Of a stretch of 22,928 nt of DNA, positions 1 through 9,551 are shown one piece after another. The DNA is taken from positions 1-22,928 of the forward strand of contig NXFV01000218.1 in NCBI GenBank assembly GCA_002803225.1, written 5' to 3'. A program made the position numbers and the translations under genes. A model generated the notes under the pieces. The model saw only the letters and a list, made by a program, of their open reading frames with translations. It was not told the DNA's origin and ran no database searches. The DNA is from Gamarada debralockiae (lineage: Eukaryota > Ascomycota > Leotiomycetes > Helotiales > Hyphodiscaceae). How positions within the stretch are numbered: position 1 is the stretch's first letter; every line of letters begins with the position of its first letter.

Positions 1-2141
1 TTGACCGAGTCAGTATGGCCCTCGAGCCTTTGCAGCGCTGCTCCAGTGGCGGCGTCCCAGACCCAGACCGTCTTGTCACGGGAGCCAGATATTACCTGCT
101 TGCCGTCTGGCGAGAAGGCTACAGAGTTGACCCAGTGGGTATGGCCCTCAAGCGTTTGCATTGTACCGTTCCAATTTGCTTCCACTCTTGGTTTCCTTTC
201 AATCCAAGGTGGGATACAATCCTTAAACTGTCTCCGAATAATACTCTTCTCTGGCGCAAAGACGAGCGCTGAGCAGTATAGTTGTACTGGTGACTGTTCA
301 ACCACAGTTCTGTTATATAAGGCAAATCGCTTGGCATCATGGATAAATGCGTGCAAATTGGGGCTTTCGTTAACCTAAGGACGAGTTAATTAGACACCTA
401 TAAATAATAGACAGATAGCTTGCCGGAACGTGAGCCTCTAAAGACAATATTGCTTGAATCCCTTCTGACGTCTTGCCCATCCACCCAAGCGCCTCAAGCC
501 AGTGTAGTAGATGAGCCTGCAGAAATCGGTGGGCTTCCTCGCCGTCGTAAGCCTGAGAACCACTCCTTTGCAGATGCTGAACCCAGTAGAGGCATGCGTA
601 TTGAACTTCGGGCGGAAGGTATTTTTGAATACGACTGCTCTCAACTTGGGTGGCTTGATAACCAGGAGTATGCAATTCGCAAACATCCTTCTTGAGTGTC
701 TGGGACATCAACTGTATACAGCTAGCAGCTAATATATGATGTGCTTGCTTCTCATCTACCCAGAAATCTCCACATCGATCCTTACTGAGGAGGAAGTCGC
801 GAAATGAAGGGTGGTGTAGGCGGAGAAAATTAGTAACATCCTTTGGAACGTCTAGGATGGCTTGTAGTTTCTCAAGCGTCTGCGTAAGCTGTGTCCCAGA
901 GATGCTAATTACCTTTGCTAGCGAGGTAGCGGGAAGCGGGGATAATAAGATAGCAATACTTCCGAGAATTTTTTGTTGTCTTGTATATAACCGCACTTTC
1001 TCCGGCGCTCTGAAAGTGTAAGGTATAGAGCTTTGGAGTACAGTGAGATATATTTGGTCGAGGTGCTGCTCCGGCGTGCCTTTAGAGTTAGTGCCCTTAA
1101 GAATCTCATCAAGCCTGTCTTCAGCAAACTCTTCGCCTTCGTTAATAAATCGACAAGCAGTAGCAGCCCAGATGAACAAGCCACTTGATTTGTGTACCAG
1201 CTGTCTTAGAACCACTTCGCCTGGCCAGTTTGCTCCAAGGCTCCACTCCTGCCCGATCGTCTCCAGATTGTGTTTCAGGAATAGAGAGATATCATGGTTG
1301 ACAATCGCCAGTGGTATATTTTGGAGTATGAAGTCCTGGTGATGAGATTGTGGAATAAGATGTATGGCGTGTCGGATTGGAACTTCGGGTCTACTCGTCA
1401 GAAAGACTCGAAGTCGTGCTGTCGTCAACGACCGAGCTTCAGCTAGGAGCTGCAGAATAATTCGGACATCTTTATCATTCTCACACTCATCAAGTGCGTC
1501 GACGACAAGAATGTAAGACTGACATGATTCGCTTTGTAGATTCGATAGTGGATTAAGAACAAGCTGACTCCATTGCTCCGAGAGGGATAGGCTCGCAATA
1601 TCACTCCGCTTTGTAACGGCCTCACAGATGTACTGTCGAAGAGATGGCACATTGAAAGCGAGCTGCACCGCTAGACTTGTAAAGAACTTGCCGGCATGGC
1701 TCACATCTCCGCCACCCTTTGAGAAGAAGAAGCTGGCTCCAAGACGCTTCTGCTCATTGTATCTGCGCGCGACGGTGCGGGAGATTGTTGACTTTCCCGT
1801 CCCAGCTAGGCCGTTCAGCCAGAAGATGCATCGCTCATCTTGTCCATCTTTTCCATCACCCCAGTCATATATCCCTTGTAGAATGTCGACGCGCGTATTA
1901 GGGAGGCAGGCAGGTTCATGTTGGTGGTCGTAGGAATTGAACGGCGCGTGTGTTGCAAATGGGAGGAGGCTGAGGGGATCTTCTCGGCCTATCGAGTGTC
2001 AGTATTGTAGTGCTCCTCTTTAATATCTGCAAAGAGCTTACTGATATGGTATATATCCCCAAGCTGGGCTCTTGCGCCGTCGTTGATATTAATGTTTTGG
2101 TATTGCTTGCTAGACCCACCTAGATGCTCGGGGTCTGACAT
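1..2141 (-). CDS. NWD2-like NLR: amyloid motif + NACHT NTPase + WD40 repeats (3' end missing)
   Basis: STAND-family receptor, read as three exons: 2141-2042, 1988-413 and 363-<1. The introns are 2041-1989 (GTAAGC donor, CTGAC branch, TAG) and about 412-364. The second junction is the less certain one, because an acceptor after CCTTAG at about 374 is also conceivable. Residues 12-31 (KQYQNININDGARAQLGDIY) form an R0-type HET-s-related amyloid motif. Next comes the pre-NACHT segment CLPNTRVDIL (61-70), the P-loop GLAGTGKST (93-101) and Walker B ILVVDALDE (193-201). A helical NACHT-associated region with 'FIHDAKRF' and 'CSALVFAPEKS' follows. The first WD40 repeat (GH...VNSVAFSPDGKQVISGSRDKT...WVWD) starts near residue 629, a second begins, and the gene leaves the window at residue ~679. 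Family knowledge: WD40 ligand binding drives NACHT oligomerisation, which exposes the N-terminal amyloid motif. The divergent partner is the HET-S-like effector 288 bp away. Absence of a classical N-terminal effector domain fits signalling in trans. Whether the WD40 array is intact cannot be seen. Confidence 0.93.
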
Positions 2142-2429
2142 AGCGATCGACCTTGTAAGCTAGCTACCGCAAAAGTGGAGAAGGCGCCAGCGAGGGCCTA
2201 CAGCCCTAGTCAATGAATTGTGAAGTGCAAAGCCTCTATCTCCTCTTGTAAGTCAGTGCTGGCACGATGTCGTCGTTGATGGTGAGGGGCACTGCTCATT
2301 CGCCCTGTAGCCGTAGGGTTGCTTTGGCCTAAGTGTGATGAGGCTGCGGCTGAAGTCCTGGTGAGGCCTTCCTACCTACTCTCTCCATCAACCTCCAGTG
2401 TGTCTCTTGCATTATCATTTCTCTTGATA
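2142..2429. promoter_or_regulatory. Shared divergent promoter region of the NLR and HET-S-like genes
   Basis: These 288 bp separate the two start codons, so both upstream regions must lie here. A pyrimidine-rich stretch (about 2366-2425) runs up to the HET-S-like ATG, as is common just upstream of fungal start codons. I see no clear TATA box or recognisable operator. Co-regulation of the pair is an inference from the head-to-head layout only. Confidence 0.55.
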
Positions 2430-3269
2430 ATGGCGGAGCCGTTCGGCATTGTCGCCGGTGCCATTGGCATTGCATCTGCTTTCACTGCTTGTGTTGACTG
2501 CTTCGAGTACGTCCAGTTTGGCCGCCACTTCGGTCGAGATTTCGAGACCAGCCAGCTTGCTCTCAACTGCGCGAGACTCCGTCTTACACGATGGGGCGAG
2601 TCTGTCACTATCTACGACGATCCTAAACTAGGCAGGCAGGATGCTACTGCGACCGAGATCCAACTTGCAAAAGATGCGTTGCTCCAAATTCTTGTGCTCT
2701 TCGCGGACAGCGAGAGCATCTCCAAAAAGTATAAGTTGACTACGAAGGCTGGCGAGGATCTCTCGGCGTATTCGACAGGCGATATGGATCCGAAGATGGT
2801 CGTACTGGATAACAAGATGAAAGGCTTGGCTATACAGCGTCAAAAGAAAGGTCGATTTTTGAAGCTTGCTAGCTGGGCTCTCTATCACAGGTCTACTCTA
2901 AAAGACCTTCTCGAACAGATCGTCTCACTCATCGATGAGATCGAGCAATTATTCCCCGCACCTCAGGCCCAAACCACGCTTGTCCAACAAGAAGCAGCAG
3001 AGATTGGTGACAAGCAGTCTCTTGAGCTAATCGAGAATGCAGCCACTGGAGTCGATAGCCTGCTTCAGAAAACGGTGAAGAAAGTAATCGCAGGTCATCA
3101 GTACTCGAATATTGGGATCAAAGGACAGGCCCATACTGGGGATGCATATAGTAGTGACTGGAGTGGGGGTGCAATTGGGGCATCTCACAAGTACAATGAC
3201 GTCGAGGTGGAGGAGGGTGGAAAGGCTCTGGTTGGGAACAAGTATGGTGGAAAGGACTTCTGGGATTAA
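2430..3269 (+). CDS. HET-S-like cell-death effector (HeLo domain + C-terminal prion-forming region)
   Basis: Single-exon, 279-aa protein starting at the first ATG of its frame; Podospora HET-s has 289 aa. Residues 1 to about 220 match the alpha-helical HeLo domain: the N-terminus MAEPFGIVAGA, then CVDCFEYVQ, GRHFGRDFE, LTRWGE, DDPK and a WALY helix near 149-152. Residue 33 is His, as I recall for the toxic HET-S allele type (Pro in HET-s). The C-terminal region holds two pseudo-repeats, R1 at 223-240 (HQYSNIGIKGQAHTGDAY) and R2 at 253-272 (HKYNDVEVEEGGKALVGNKY), followed by the conserved tail GGKDFWD. In the family, amyloid conversion of the C-terminus unfolds the HeLo domain, which inserts its N-terminal hydrophobic segment into membranes and kills the cell. 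Here residues 5-18 are the matching hydrophobic stretch. The NLR encoded divergently carries a third motif copy, so this protein is very likely its effector. No frameshift or stop is seen, and the gene appears intact. Confidence 0.95.
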   Translation: MAEPFGIVAGAIGIASAFTACVDCFEYVQFGRHFGRDFETSQLALNCARLRLTRWGESVTIYDDPKLGRQDATATEIQLAKDALLQILVLFADSESISKKYKLTTKAGEDLSAYSTGDMDPKMVVLDNKMKGLAIQRQKKGRFLKLASWALYHRSTLKDLLEQIVSLIDEIEQLFPAPQAQTTLVQQEAAEIGDKQSLELIENAATGVDSLLQKTVKKVIAGHQYSNIGIKGQAHTGDAYSSDWSGGAIGASHKYNDVEVEEGGKALVGNKYGGKDFWD

Positions 3270-3283
3270 GGTAAAAACTTAAT

Positions 3284-3570
3284 TCACACAGGATTTCCGA
3301 GGTCTGACATTAGTTTCAAAAACTTTTCGAGGGCTTTCTCTTCCGACGCAGTGAGATACTGTTAGCTTTGGGCCTTCTGTTCTTTCGAGCGTCGCCTATG
3401 TGCACGATAATGGAGGGTAGAAAGAGGGACGTTACTACGTTTTGATATAGCATCGTATGTTCGAGGCTCTCCTAGTAGAAAGCCCTCTGCAAGGGCTTTA
3501 CTAGCGCGGTCGCTTATTACTTGCTGCGAGGGGGATGGGAACGATTGAGGGCAGCTCAGCGTAGAGCGAA
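3284..3570 (-). pseudogene. Decayed N-terminal fragment of a pogo/Fot-type transposase (HTH region)
   Basis: On the minus strand one frame reads a helix-turn-helix-like block, 'RTYDAISKRSNVPLSTLHYR', then an RRRSKEQK basic stretch, then 'YLTASEEKALEKFLKLMSDL' and LGNP. This pattern belongs to the N-terminal DNA-binding part of fungal pogo-family (Tc1/mariner superfamily) transposases. There is no ATG at the expected start. An in-frame TAA sits at 3364-3362 where the family usually has Gln, and the frame ends at a TGA at 3286-3284, long before any DDE catalytic domain. The CAA-to-TAA change is of the C-to-T type expected from RIP. It begins 15 bp after the stop codon of the HET-S-like gene. 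No terminal inverted repeats were found, so it is a relic and not a complete element. Confidence 0.72.
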
Positions 3571-4996
3571 AGCAGACACGTGGCTGCTCATGGAAATTCT
3601 AGAAGAACGCCACACTTTATCTGAATTCAGTATACTGTAATACTGTATACAATATACTACGTAATACGACTAGCGTGATTGTAAATACCTCATTATATAA
3701 GCACAATAAATTCGCTTGTCGTTTTGTGGCTTCCCCTTAGTCCGGATAAACTCGGCACGCAGGTTTCCTTGCGCTCTGTGTCTTCAAAACTTAGAGCTAT
3801 ATTCTTTCTTGAGAGAACTATAGTGCCGAAATTTGGAGACAGGCCAGTACTTGTGATAGAGCAGGGGGAAACATCTGAAGCAGCTTTCTACTGTATGCCA
3901 TCGACGAGATGATCGACAGCATGACCACAACCACGGTATTTTCTCACTGCAAACCGAATCCTTGTGGAGAAACAGCTAACGAATAATTGCACACTAACCA
4001 TAACTTCATATACTTGCGAGGGAGAGACTTAGGACCCCTAAACAATGGATTCGTCTCGGCACGGTGGGTTTCTCGCCACCCAGGGATGGACGTTACTGCG
4101 GTAGCACTGCACGGTACAAAGGCAAGGATCGTCTCATTCAGCATTTCGGCTCTCTTGATATTCAACATGTTGGTTTGCCTGGATACTCAACATATTGGCT
4201 CTTTCTCTTTTACTTAGGTCATTGGATACTAGCGAGTCCTTCTATCCACTTCTTCCTGTGATATGAAATTTTGACTCCTCTCTCTCACCCTCTATACCGA
4301 CTATGACACCTCTGGTCTTAATATCCAAGACCCCAGCCCCAGTCCCCAGGAACAGAGTTCACTGGGCCTCCCTACTTTCCAAGTCTCCACCTATGCAGGT
4401 TTACAGCTTAGATTTCGAAGCTCTTGATAACTATAGTAACACTCGTCAGTCAAATAACGTTGCATGATACCTAGCGTGAACAACAACTAGCCATCAGGCC
4501 TTAAATCTAAAAAGTTAAGAGAAGCTATCCTCTTCATAACCCCTTTCATTCCCAACGCAGGTCTCACATCCCCGCATTAACATCCACACAGCACAAGCAA
4601 AAGCTATAAAACCAACGATTTCTTCTTACTCATTCATTCCACTTCATGCTCTCATCTGCATCTATGAATGCAACCTCGTGATCGTCTATGAATCATAGCC
4701 CGTCGTCCATGACACCGTATGCATTACGATTCGGACATGCACAAATGTAAAAAGCCTACGCCGAAACTCCACGCCATGCAACAAAGCCACTCCTTCCATG
4801 CCAAGGTCCCAATTCCAGGCCCTCGTAATCCTCGTCAATGATCTATGAAATTCGTGTTCCATACTATCGCTCGCCATGCCCTTATGTATGTGCTGTGCTC
4901 CAGGTTGTGCGAGCTATGCAATGATATGTAAATGTAATCTCCATGCTTCTTTTTGAAGAACTTAAGAACTGCATGTTGTCCATCTTCTCCGCCACT
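3571..4996. other. Intergenic region, no gene recognised
   Basis: This holds an AT-rich tract (about 3615-3720) with a near-palindrome, GTATACTGTAATACTGTATAC, followed by mixed-composition sequence with only short ORFs in unrelated frames that show no recognisable protein. A short imperfect direct repeat (GATATTCAACATGTTGG / GATACTCAACATATTGG) occurs around 4157-4197. The last ~300 bases are probably the 3' UTR of the phosphatase gene on the minus strand. Confidence 0.5.
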
Positions 4997-7917
4997 TTAG
5001 GCGTTTCGTTCAATATATCCATCACTACCACTTCTCTCTCTTCCGCCCGTTGGTCTGATACTACCAAATGTCTGCTGCGCCACCCATTCAAGCACTGTCT
5101 CATAGCACAGAACATATTGTGTCAGAGTCTGCACCATACTCAATCGCTGGCCCCTGAAATCCTCAACTGTCTTCTGCACAAGATCCAAATCCTGGTCGAA
5201 GATCCACTCATCAGCTGCTGGTTTGCCTTTGCCCATATAATCTCCACCTTTGGTGGAAGGAGTGGCCGTGAAATCCATTGGGGTGACGCCACTCTTAATC
5301 TCCTTGCGTTGGCGCTTCAACATATCGATGACGGTATCAATGGTGCAGAAAGTGCCAGTACGGCCACAGCCTGCACTGCAGTGGACAAGTATCGGCCGTG
5401 CGGCTTCGTCATTCTCGGGTTCAGAGGAGCGAGTAGACTGAGTGGCGGATATAGAGGCGCGTTGTTGTTGGTTGCTGAGCTCGACGACGGCGAGGAGCTG
5501 GGCTGGGCTGGCTGGTGCGCCAAAGTCTGGCCAGGAGGAATAGTGGACTTGTGTAATTTCGCGTATGGGCGAGAAGGGGTGAGCCGCATGTGAGAGTGCG
5601 AACTTTCGGACAATGGCATGAGGAACCTCGGTGGGTGGTGGGACAGGAACGTTGTCGGCAGTCGTGTTTGCACGTCTTCGGCCGGAGTCGCGGTGTTCAA
5701 CAGGGGCGCGGTGTTTCTTGAAGTCAAGTGATATCTTTCTCTCTGAGAGTGTGTGGAGTTTGAGGGGCCCGTAATCCTGGTTTGACCAATAGGGGTGGCA
5801 TTTTAGTTGACCTCCTTCCGATTCAGCAGTGAGCATGACTATGACTCGCACGTCCTGATCCCAGATGACACTCCAGAAGTCCTGTGACATGTCAGTTTTT
5901 TTGAAAGAGAAAGACAATGGGCCAAGCTTACATCAAAGGTGGCAGGCAGAGGTCCCTGCGATGCGATATACCGCTTGTTGCTCCGCGAAGACTTGATGTG
6001 ACTTGCATTGACGTAGTCGCAAGCACCTTCTGGACGACCTTGCAATCTGACTCTGGCGTGCTCGAATGGCCATATGTTGTTGTACCTGTTCTTGCCACCC
6101 TTCTCAATACCAGCAATCTGTACATCCTTGTGGTGTGGGCCTGGTGTACCATAAGAAACCCCTGAGGAAAGAGCTTTCGTCATCCTCGCTTGTTCGGCTT
6201 CTTCCAGGCGCAAAAACTTGTCCGATACTTTCTTTCCATGATCCTCCTTTGCCGCTGCTTCAGAAAGCCACTTTGGTAGGATGTTCGCAGCTTCGGTGCC
6301 CAATTCTTCTGGTATCTTGATGTCTATTTGACCCACGCCACCAATGAGATCTTGATTTTGGCGAATGTTGCTGAAGAAAGGATTGGCAGCATTCTTCGTT
6401 GCTGGCATCGCACATCCACCAACCACTGGCGCCACTTCCTGCATTTTTGTTCCCAATGAAAGATTGATCTTTGAAGATTGCATTTCCTGGCTCGAGCGGT
6501 TGTCGATCAACTTCGGGAAGAGCTTCGAGAATTCTTGGAAACCTCCTCGTAAAATGTAGCTGTGGCCCTTCCAGCCTTCGTTGGAGAACTTCTTCAAGGT
6601 ATTGACGGACGATGTAGCGTCCTTTCTCTCAGAGGAGAATGCATCGTACACAACTATGTACTTAGCATTCTTCCATTGAGCAAATTTTTCCTTCTCCGCG
6701 TCATTTGTAAAGGTATCCTGGAGCTTTTGTAGATTGAAGGAGGGTCGCTTCAGCAAGGTTGTAGGTATACAGAGATTGAGAGCACCCTGTATACGAGACT
6801 GAGAGAATTGTGGGAAAACTCGAAGATCTAGTAGTAGGAATTGTGAGGAAGGAAGGCCGTCAATCATATCTCTTAGCTGTGCTGGGGTGATCATGACAGG
6901 TCCATCTTTAAGCGCAGAAGGTAGAGTGTCCGCTCTTTGATGTTGAAAGGTCTTCTGATCATTCAAATGAGGAGACGGTGGGTCTGCCTTGTTTTGCGGT
7001 AATGAAAGCCGTGGATGTCTATCATCAAGATGGGAGAGAACATTCCTCTGGACAGGAGATATAGTCATTCGGGCTGGAGACTGCTGGCGTGGGATGTCAA
7101 AGAATGACGGAGTATTCAATGACGTTTCTGAGGCACGCTTCGACGCATATGCTGAGTCTCTTCCACCATCAAGTTCCATTCTATCAGGAGTCCCCTCTCG
7201 AGCCTTAGGCGCAGACTTTGGGGATGGGGGATACTCTTGTGTGTCCGTTCTTGTGGGTCTTCTGTCTGATCTTGGCCGAGCGGAGACAGCTCCAGGGGTG
7301 GACGCGAAATGTGATAGGTGGCCATGGCTAAGATTGAAGCTGTTGCTTGACTCTGACTGCTTTCTGAACGCCTCAAAATCGGGATTCGCGTCTAAAGGAA
7401 GGTGTTTCGGAGAGGCTGCGCCGAATGAGCGGATCGACGATGTTGGAGGACTCCAATTGTCTTTCGGGCCTACTGCAGAATCTCTAGTATCACTCGCAGG
7501 GTCGACGAGTCCAAAGTAATTAGGACTGGGCGTACGAACGTCTATGTGTGCGCCAGGTGATCGCAACAATGAATTGGGAGGTAGAGCCTGTCCAACAGAT
7601 GCTGGGACGCGTGCCGGAGGGCTTAGTGGGGTGGTTGACGTTTTGGAAGGAGTTCGATGTGATTGAGAGTGGGAATGGGAGTGTGAAGACCGTGGCGTCG
7701 GTCTCGTCGCGGTCTTTGTAACCATCGCGATGGATTTGTCTTTTTGCAAGGAAGGATTCGAAAAGGTTTGGTCGGTTACTTCAGGAGGCCGTCTTATCTT
7801 TGAGGATCCATTTTGATTGCGTAGTTGCGACAATGTTGTAAAAGGTGAGGAGAGGGTTATCGTGGTATCGAAGTCGGTGTGCCGATTTGTCGTACGAAGC
7901 TGAGAGGAGTCAGGCAA
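4997..7917 (-). CDS. Rhodanese-domain protein tyrosine phosphatase (MAPK phosphatase, Ptp2/Ptp3/Pyp type)
   Basis: Two exons, 7917-5932 and 5881-4997, joined over a 50-nt intron (GTAAGC donor, CTGAC branch, CACAG acceptor); 956 aa. Residues 1 to about 335 are Ser/Pro-rich and disordered with many SP/TP sites. Residues ~340-475 form a rhodanese/CH2-like domain (FLLLDLR, YIVVYDAFSSE, ILRGGFQEF) whose loop has no Cys, so it is presumably a non-catalytic MAPK-docking domain. Residues ~563-945 are the PTP domain: KNRYNNIWPFEHARV, YVNASHI, IASQGPLPATFDDFW across the splice junction, WPDFGAP (779-785), catalytic HCSAGCGRTGTF with Cys830 and Arg836, and a Q-loop QTLTQY. All catalytic elements are present. 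In yeasts, proteins of this layout dephosphorylate the activation-loop tyrosine of stress and cell-wall MAPKs; that role is inferred. The start at 7917 is the first ATG, and an internal Met at residue 65 is an alternative. A PTP insert of about 40 residues before the WPD loop is Arg/Pro-rich. Confidence 0.95.
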
Positions 7918-8635
7918 GGAGCTGAGGTTGTGAGTAAGTCCTAGCTTTCAATGACGAGGTGAGGTATTGCGGCGAAACGAGAACTGAGGCTGGGCTGGGG
8001 TTCAGGGTTGAATTTAGACAGGCAGCGTAGGGATCGTCCCTGCTAAAGGGAAGTGCGAGAGCGAGGTGAGTACAATGCTCGTGTGAGGCGACAAAGGCTA
8101 CTGAAATTGTGTATTTCTTGAAGAATTTATTGCGGATCTTTTCCGCAAAGCCATTTTGTGTTGAGGAAGGTTCAAGTTATATTGGAAGGATTGATGTGTA
8201 ATAGGAGCGGAGGTAGTTGTTGACTGATCAAAGGGAGGAGTTAAGATCAACGCCACCAGCATTTAATAGCCCCGGAGTCAGAGTCTCGGTGCGTGGGACA
8301 AGTTTACCAGCTGTTCGGATGTACAATGTGTAATCTAGCTATGTACAGTTTAAATAGACGTTTAATCTTGGTTTCCTCTTCTTATTGCATCTGTCTAGTT
8401 GCTTCCAGGAGTTATTGTTTGGGTCCCAAATCGCAACGTCCCCAGACTCTCGAGGCTATTTTTGACCCCGAAAAAGTGTCAGTTCACTGCTTAGTCATTC
8501 TCGTTACGCTCGATTCTACGTCATTTTCGTCATTTTGCTTGAATGTCAGACAAATCAATCTTGTCGAGCTTCCTTTGTTCTTGTGAACGCAATTAGAACT
8601 TCTTTATCCAATCAAACGATTATAACTACGTCGAA
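7918..8635. other. Upstream region of the PTP gene, no gene recognised
   Basis: Pyrimidine/purine-skewed promoter-like DNA upstream of the minus-strand phosphatase. The only open frame of note (8293-8586) resembles no known protein and has no coding signature. No tRNA or other RNA gene was recognised. Confidence 0.4.
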
Positions 8636-9176
8636 ATGGTGAGTTTCCGCAGAGAAAAGGGTCCGAATGTGTCTAGACCTCCAGCTGGCCCTGCACATGT
8701 CCCCTCACCGAAAGCAGACTTGGGCCCAGAATTCTGTCTCACAACCGAGGGGGATTGGAACAGGGTATATGAGCCAATCCCACGCCGACGGGCTAGGATT
8801 GATCAAGCCTTCCCACACTTTTCAACAGTGGCTGCAGGAAATGATCCCATTGTCGTACGATTTTGTGTCTCGCGCTGGCAAGGCTGCATGGTGGATAGGC
8901 AGATTTGGCATGGGTGGTGGAGAAAACATGCTTTTTCCATTCAGGCTCGAATTGTGGTGGAGGAAAATCCGATTCCGCGTGTCTGCCAAGGAAGACGTCA
9001 TTTCAAGCGTTCTGTGTCACAAAAGATTCCGGTTGTGGCTGAAGCCGGTGGGTGCCAGCGAAATGCAGTTGTCGGGAGAGAGCCTTTTCTCTCGGCATTC
9101 ATCCTTGTGTGGAGGTAATACTTTTACTAGTCGATACCAAATTGACCAAACTCTTCGGGATTTACCCCATATCTAA
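8636..9176 (+). other. Two overlapping ORFs of uncertain coding status
   Basis: Two plus-strand frames stay open together here: 8636-9118 (160 codons) and 8667-9176 (169 codons). I recognise neither product. The first ATG (8636) has a good context (TCGAAATGG) and is followed at once by GTGAGT, which would serve as a splice donor. The true gene, if any, may therefore have an intron straight after its start codon. The second frame contains short hydrophobic/aromatic stretches (AAWWIGRFGMGGG) but no identifiable domain. Two long frames open over the same ~450 bp can be chance in GC-balanced DNA. This could be a small lineage-specific gene divergent from the phosphatase, a non-coding transcript, or nothing. 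Confidence 0.25.
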
Positions 9177-9551
9177 TCCTTCTGACAGCTATCACATCCC
9201 ACATGGTGTAGGTTCTCAGCGACGCTGTTGGTTTGTCTGGGCCTTCTACATTGCAATTGCCTTAAATTGGGTTAGCCTTTTTGTTCTTCTGCAAAGACTG
9301 CTCGTATCTATTCTAACCTCAGTAGAGCACAAATTGCAACGGTCTAATTATTTGCAATAATATGGTCTCCAAACAATGGATTGTCTTCTGGACGAGGATC
9401 TGAGGAGAGGGAAGAGCTTCAAGTGGATTAGGAGGATCAGTTGTCTCGCTGGCGTCAAGTGGTTTCTGTCTTAAAACGAATGCCGAGAGCAAATAGTTGG
9501 CCTTATTTTCAAGCCATTAAATTAAGCCCACCTTCGGCTACTTGCACTTCC
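9177..9551. other. Intergenic region, nothing recognised
   Basis: No convincing coding frame, RNA gene or repeat. It separates the uncertain plus-strand ORFs from the minus-strand gene relic. Confidence 0.35.

Noticed and set aside
3724..4217. Plus-strand ORFs of 62-76 codons
   Set aside because: No domain, no splice-supported extension and no coding signature; consistent with chance.
4943..5593. 216-codon plus-strand ORF
   Set aside because: Antisense to the catalytic exon of the PTP gene, which has clear HCSAGCGRTG and WPD motifs on the minus strand.
6989..7519. 176-codon plus-strand ORF
   Set aside because: Antisense to the Ser/Pro-rich N-terminus of the PTP; no recognisable protein.
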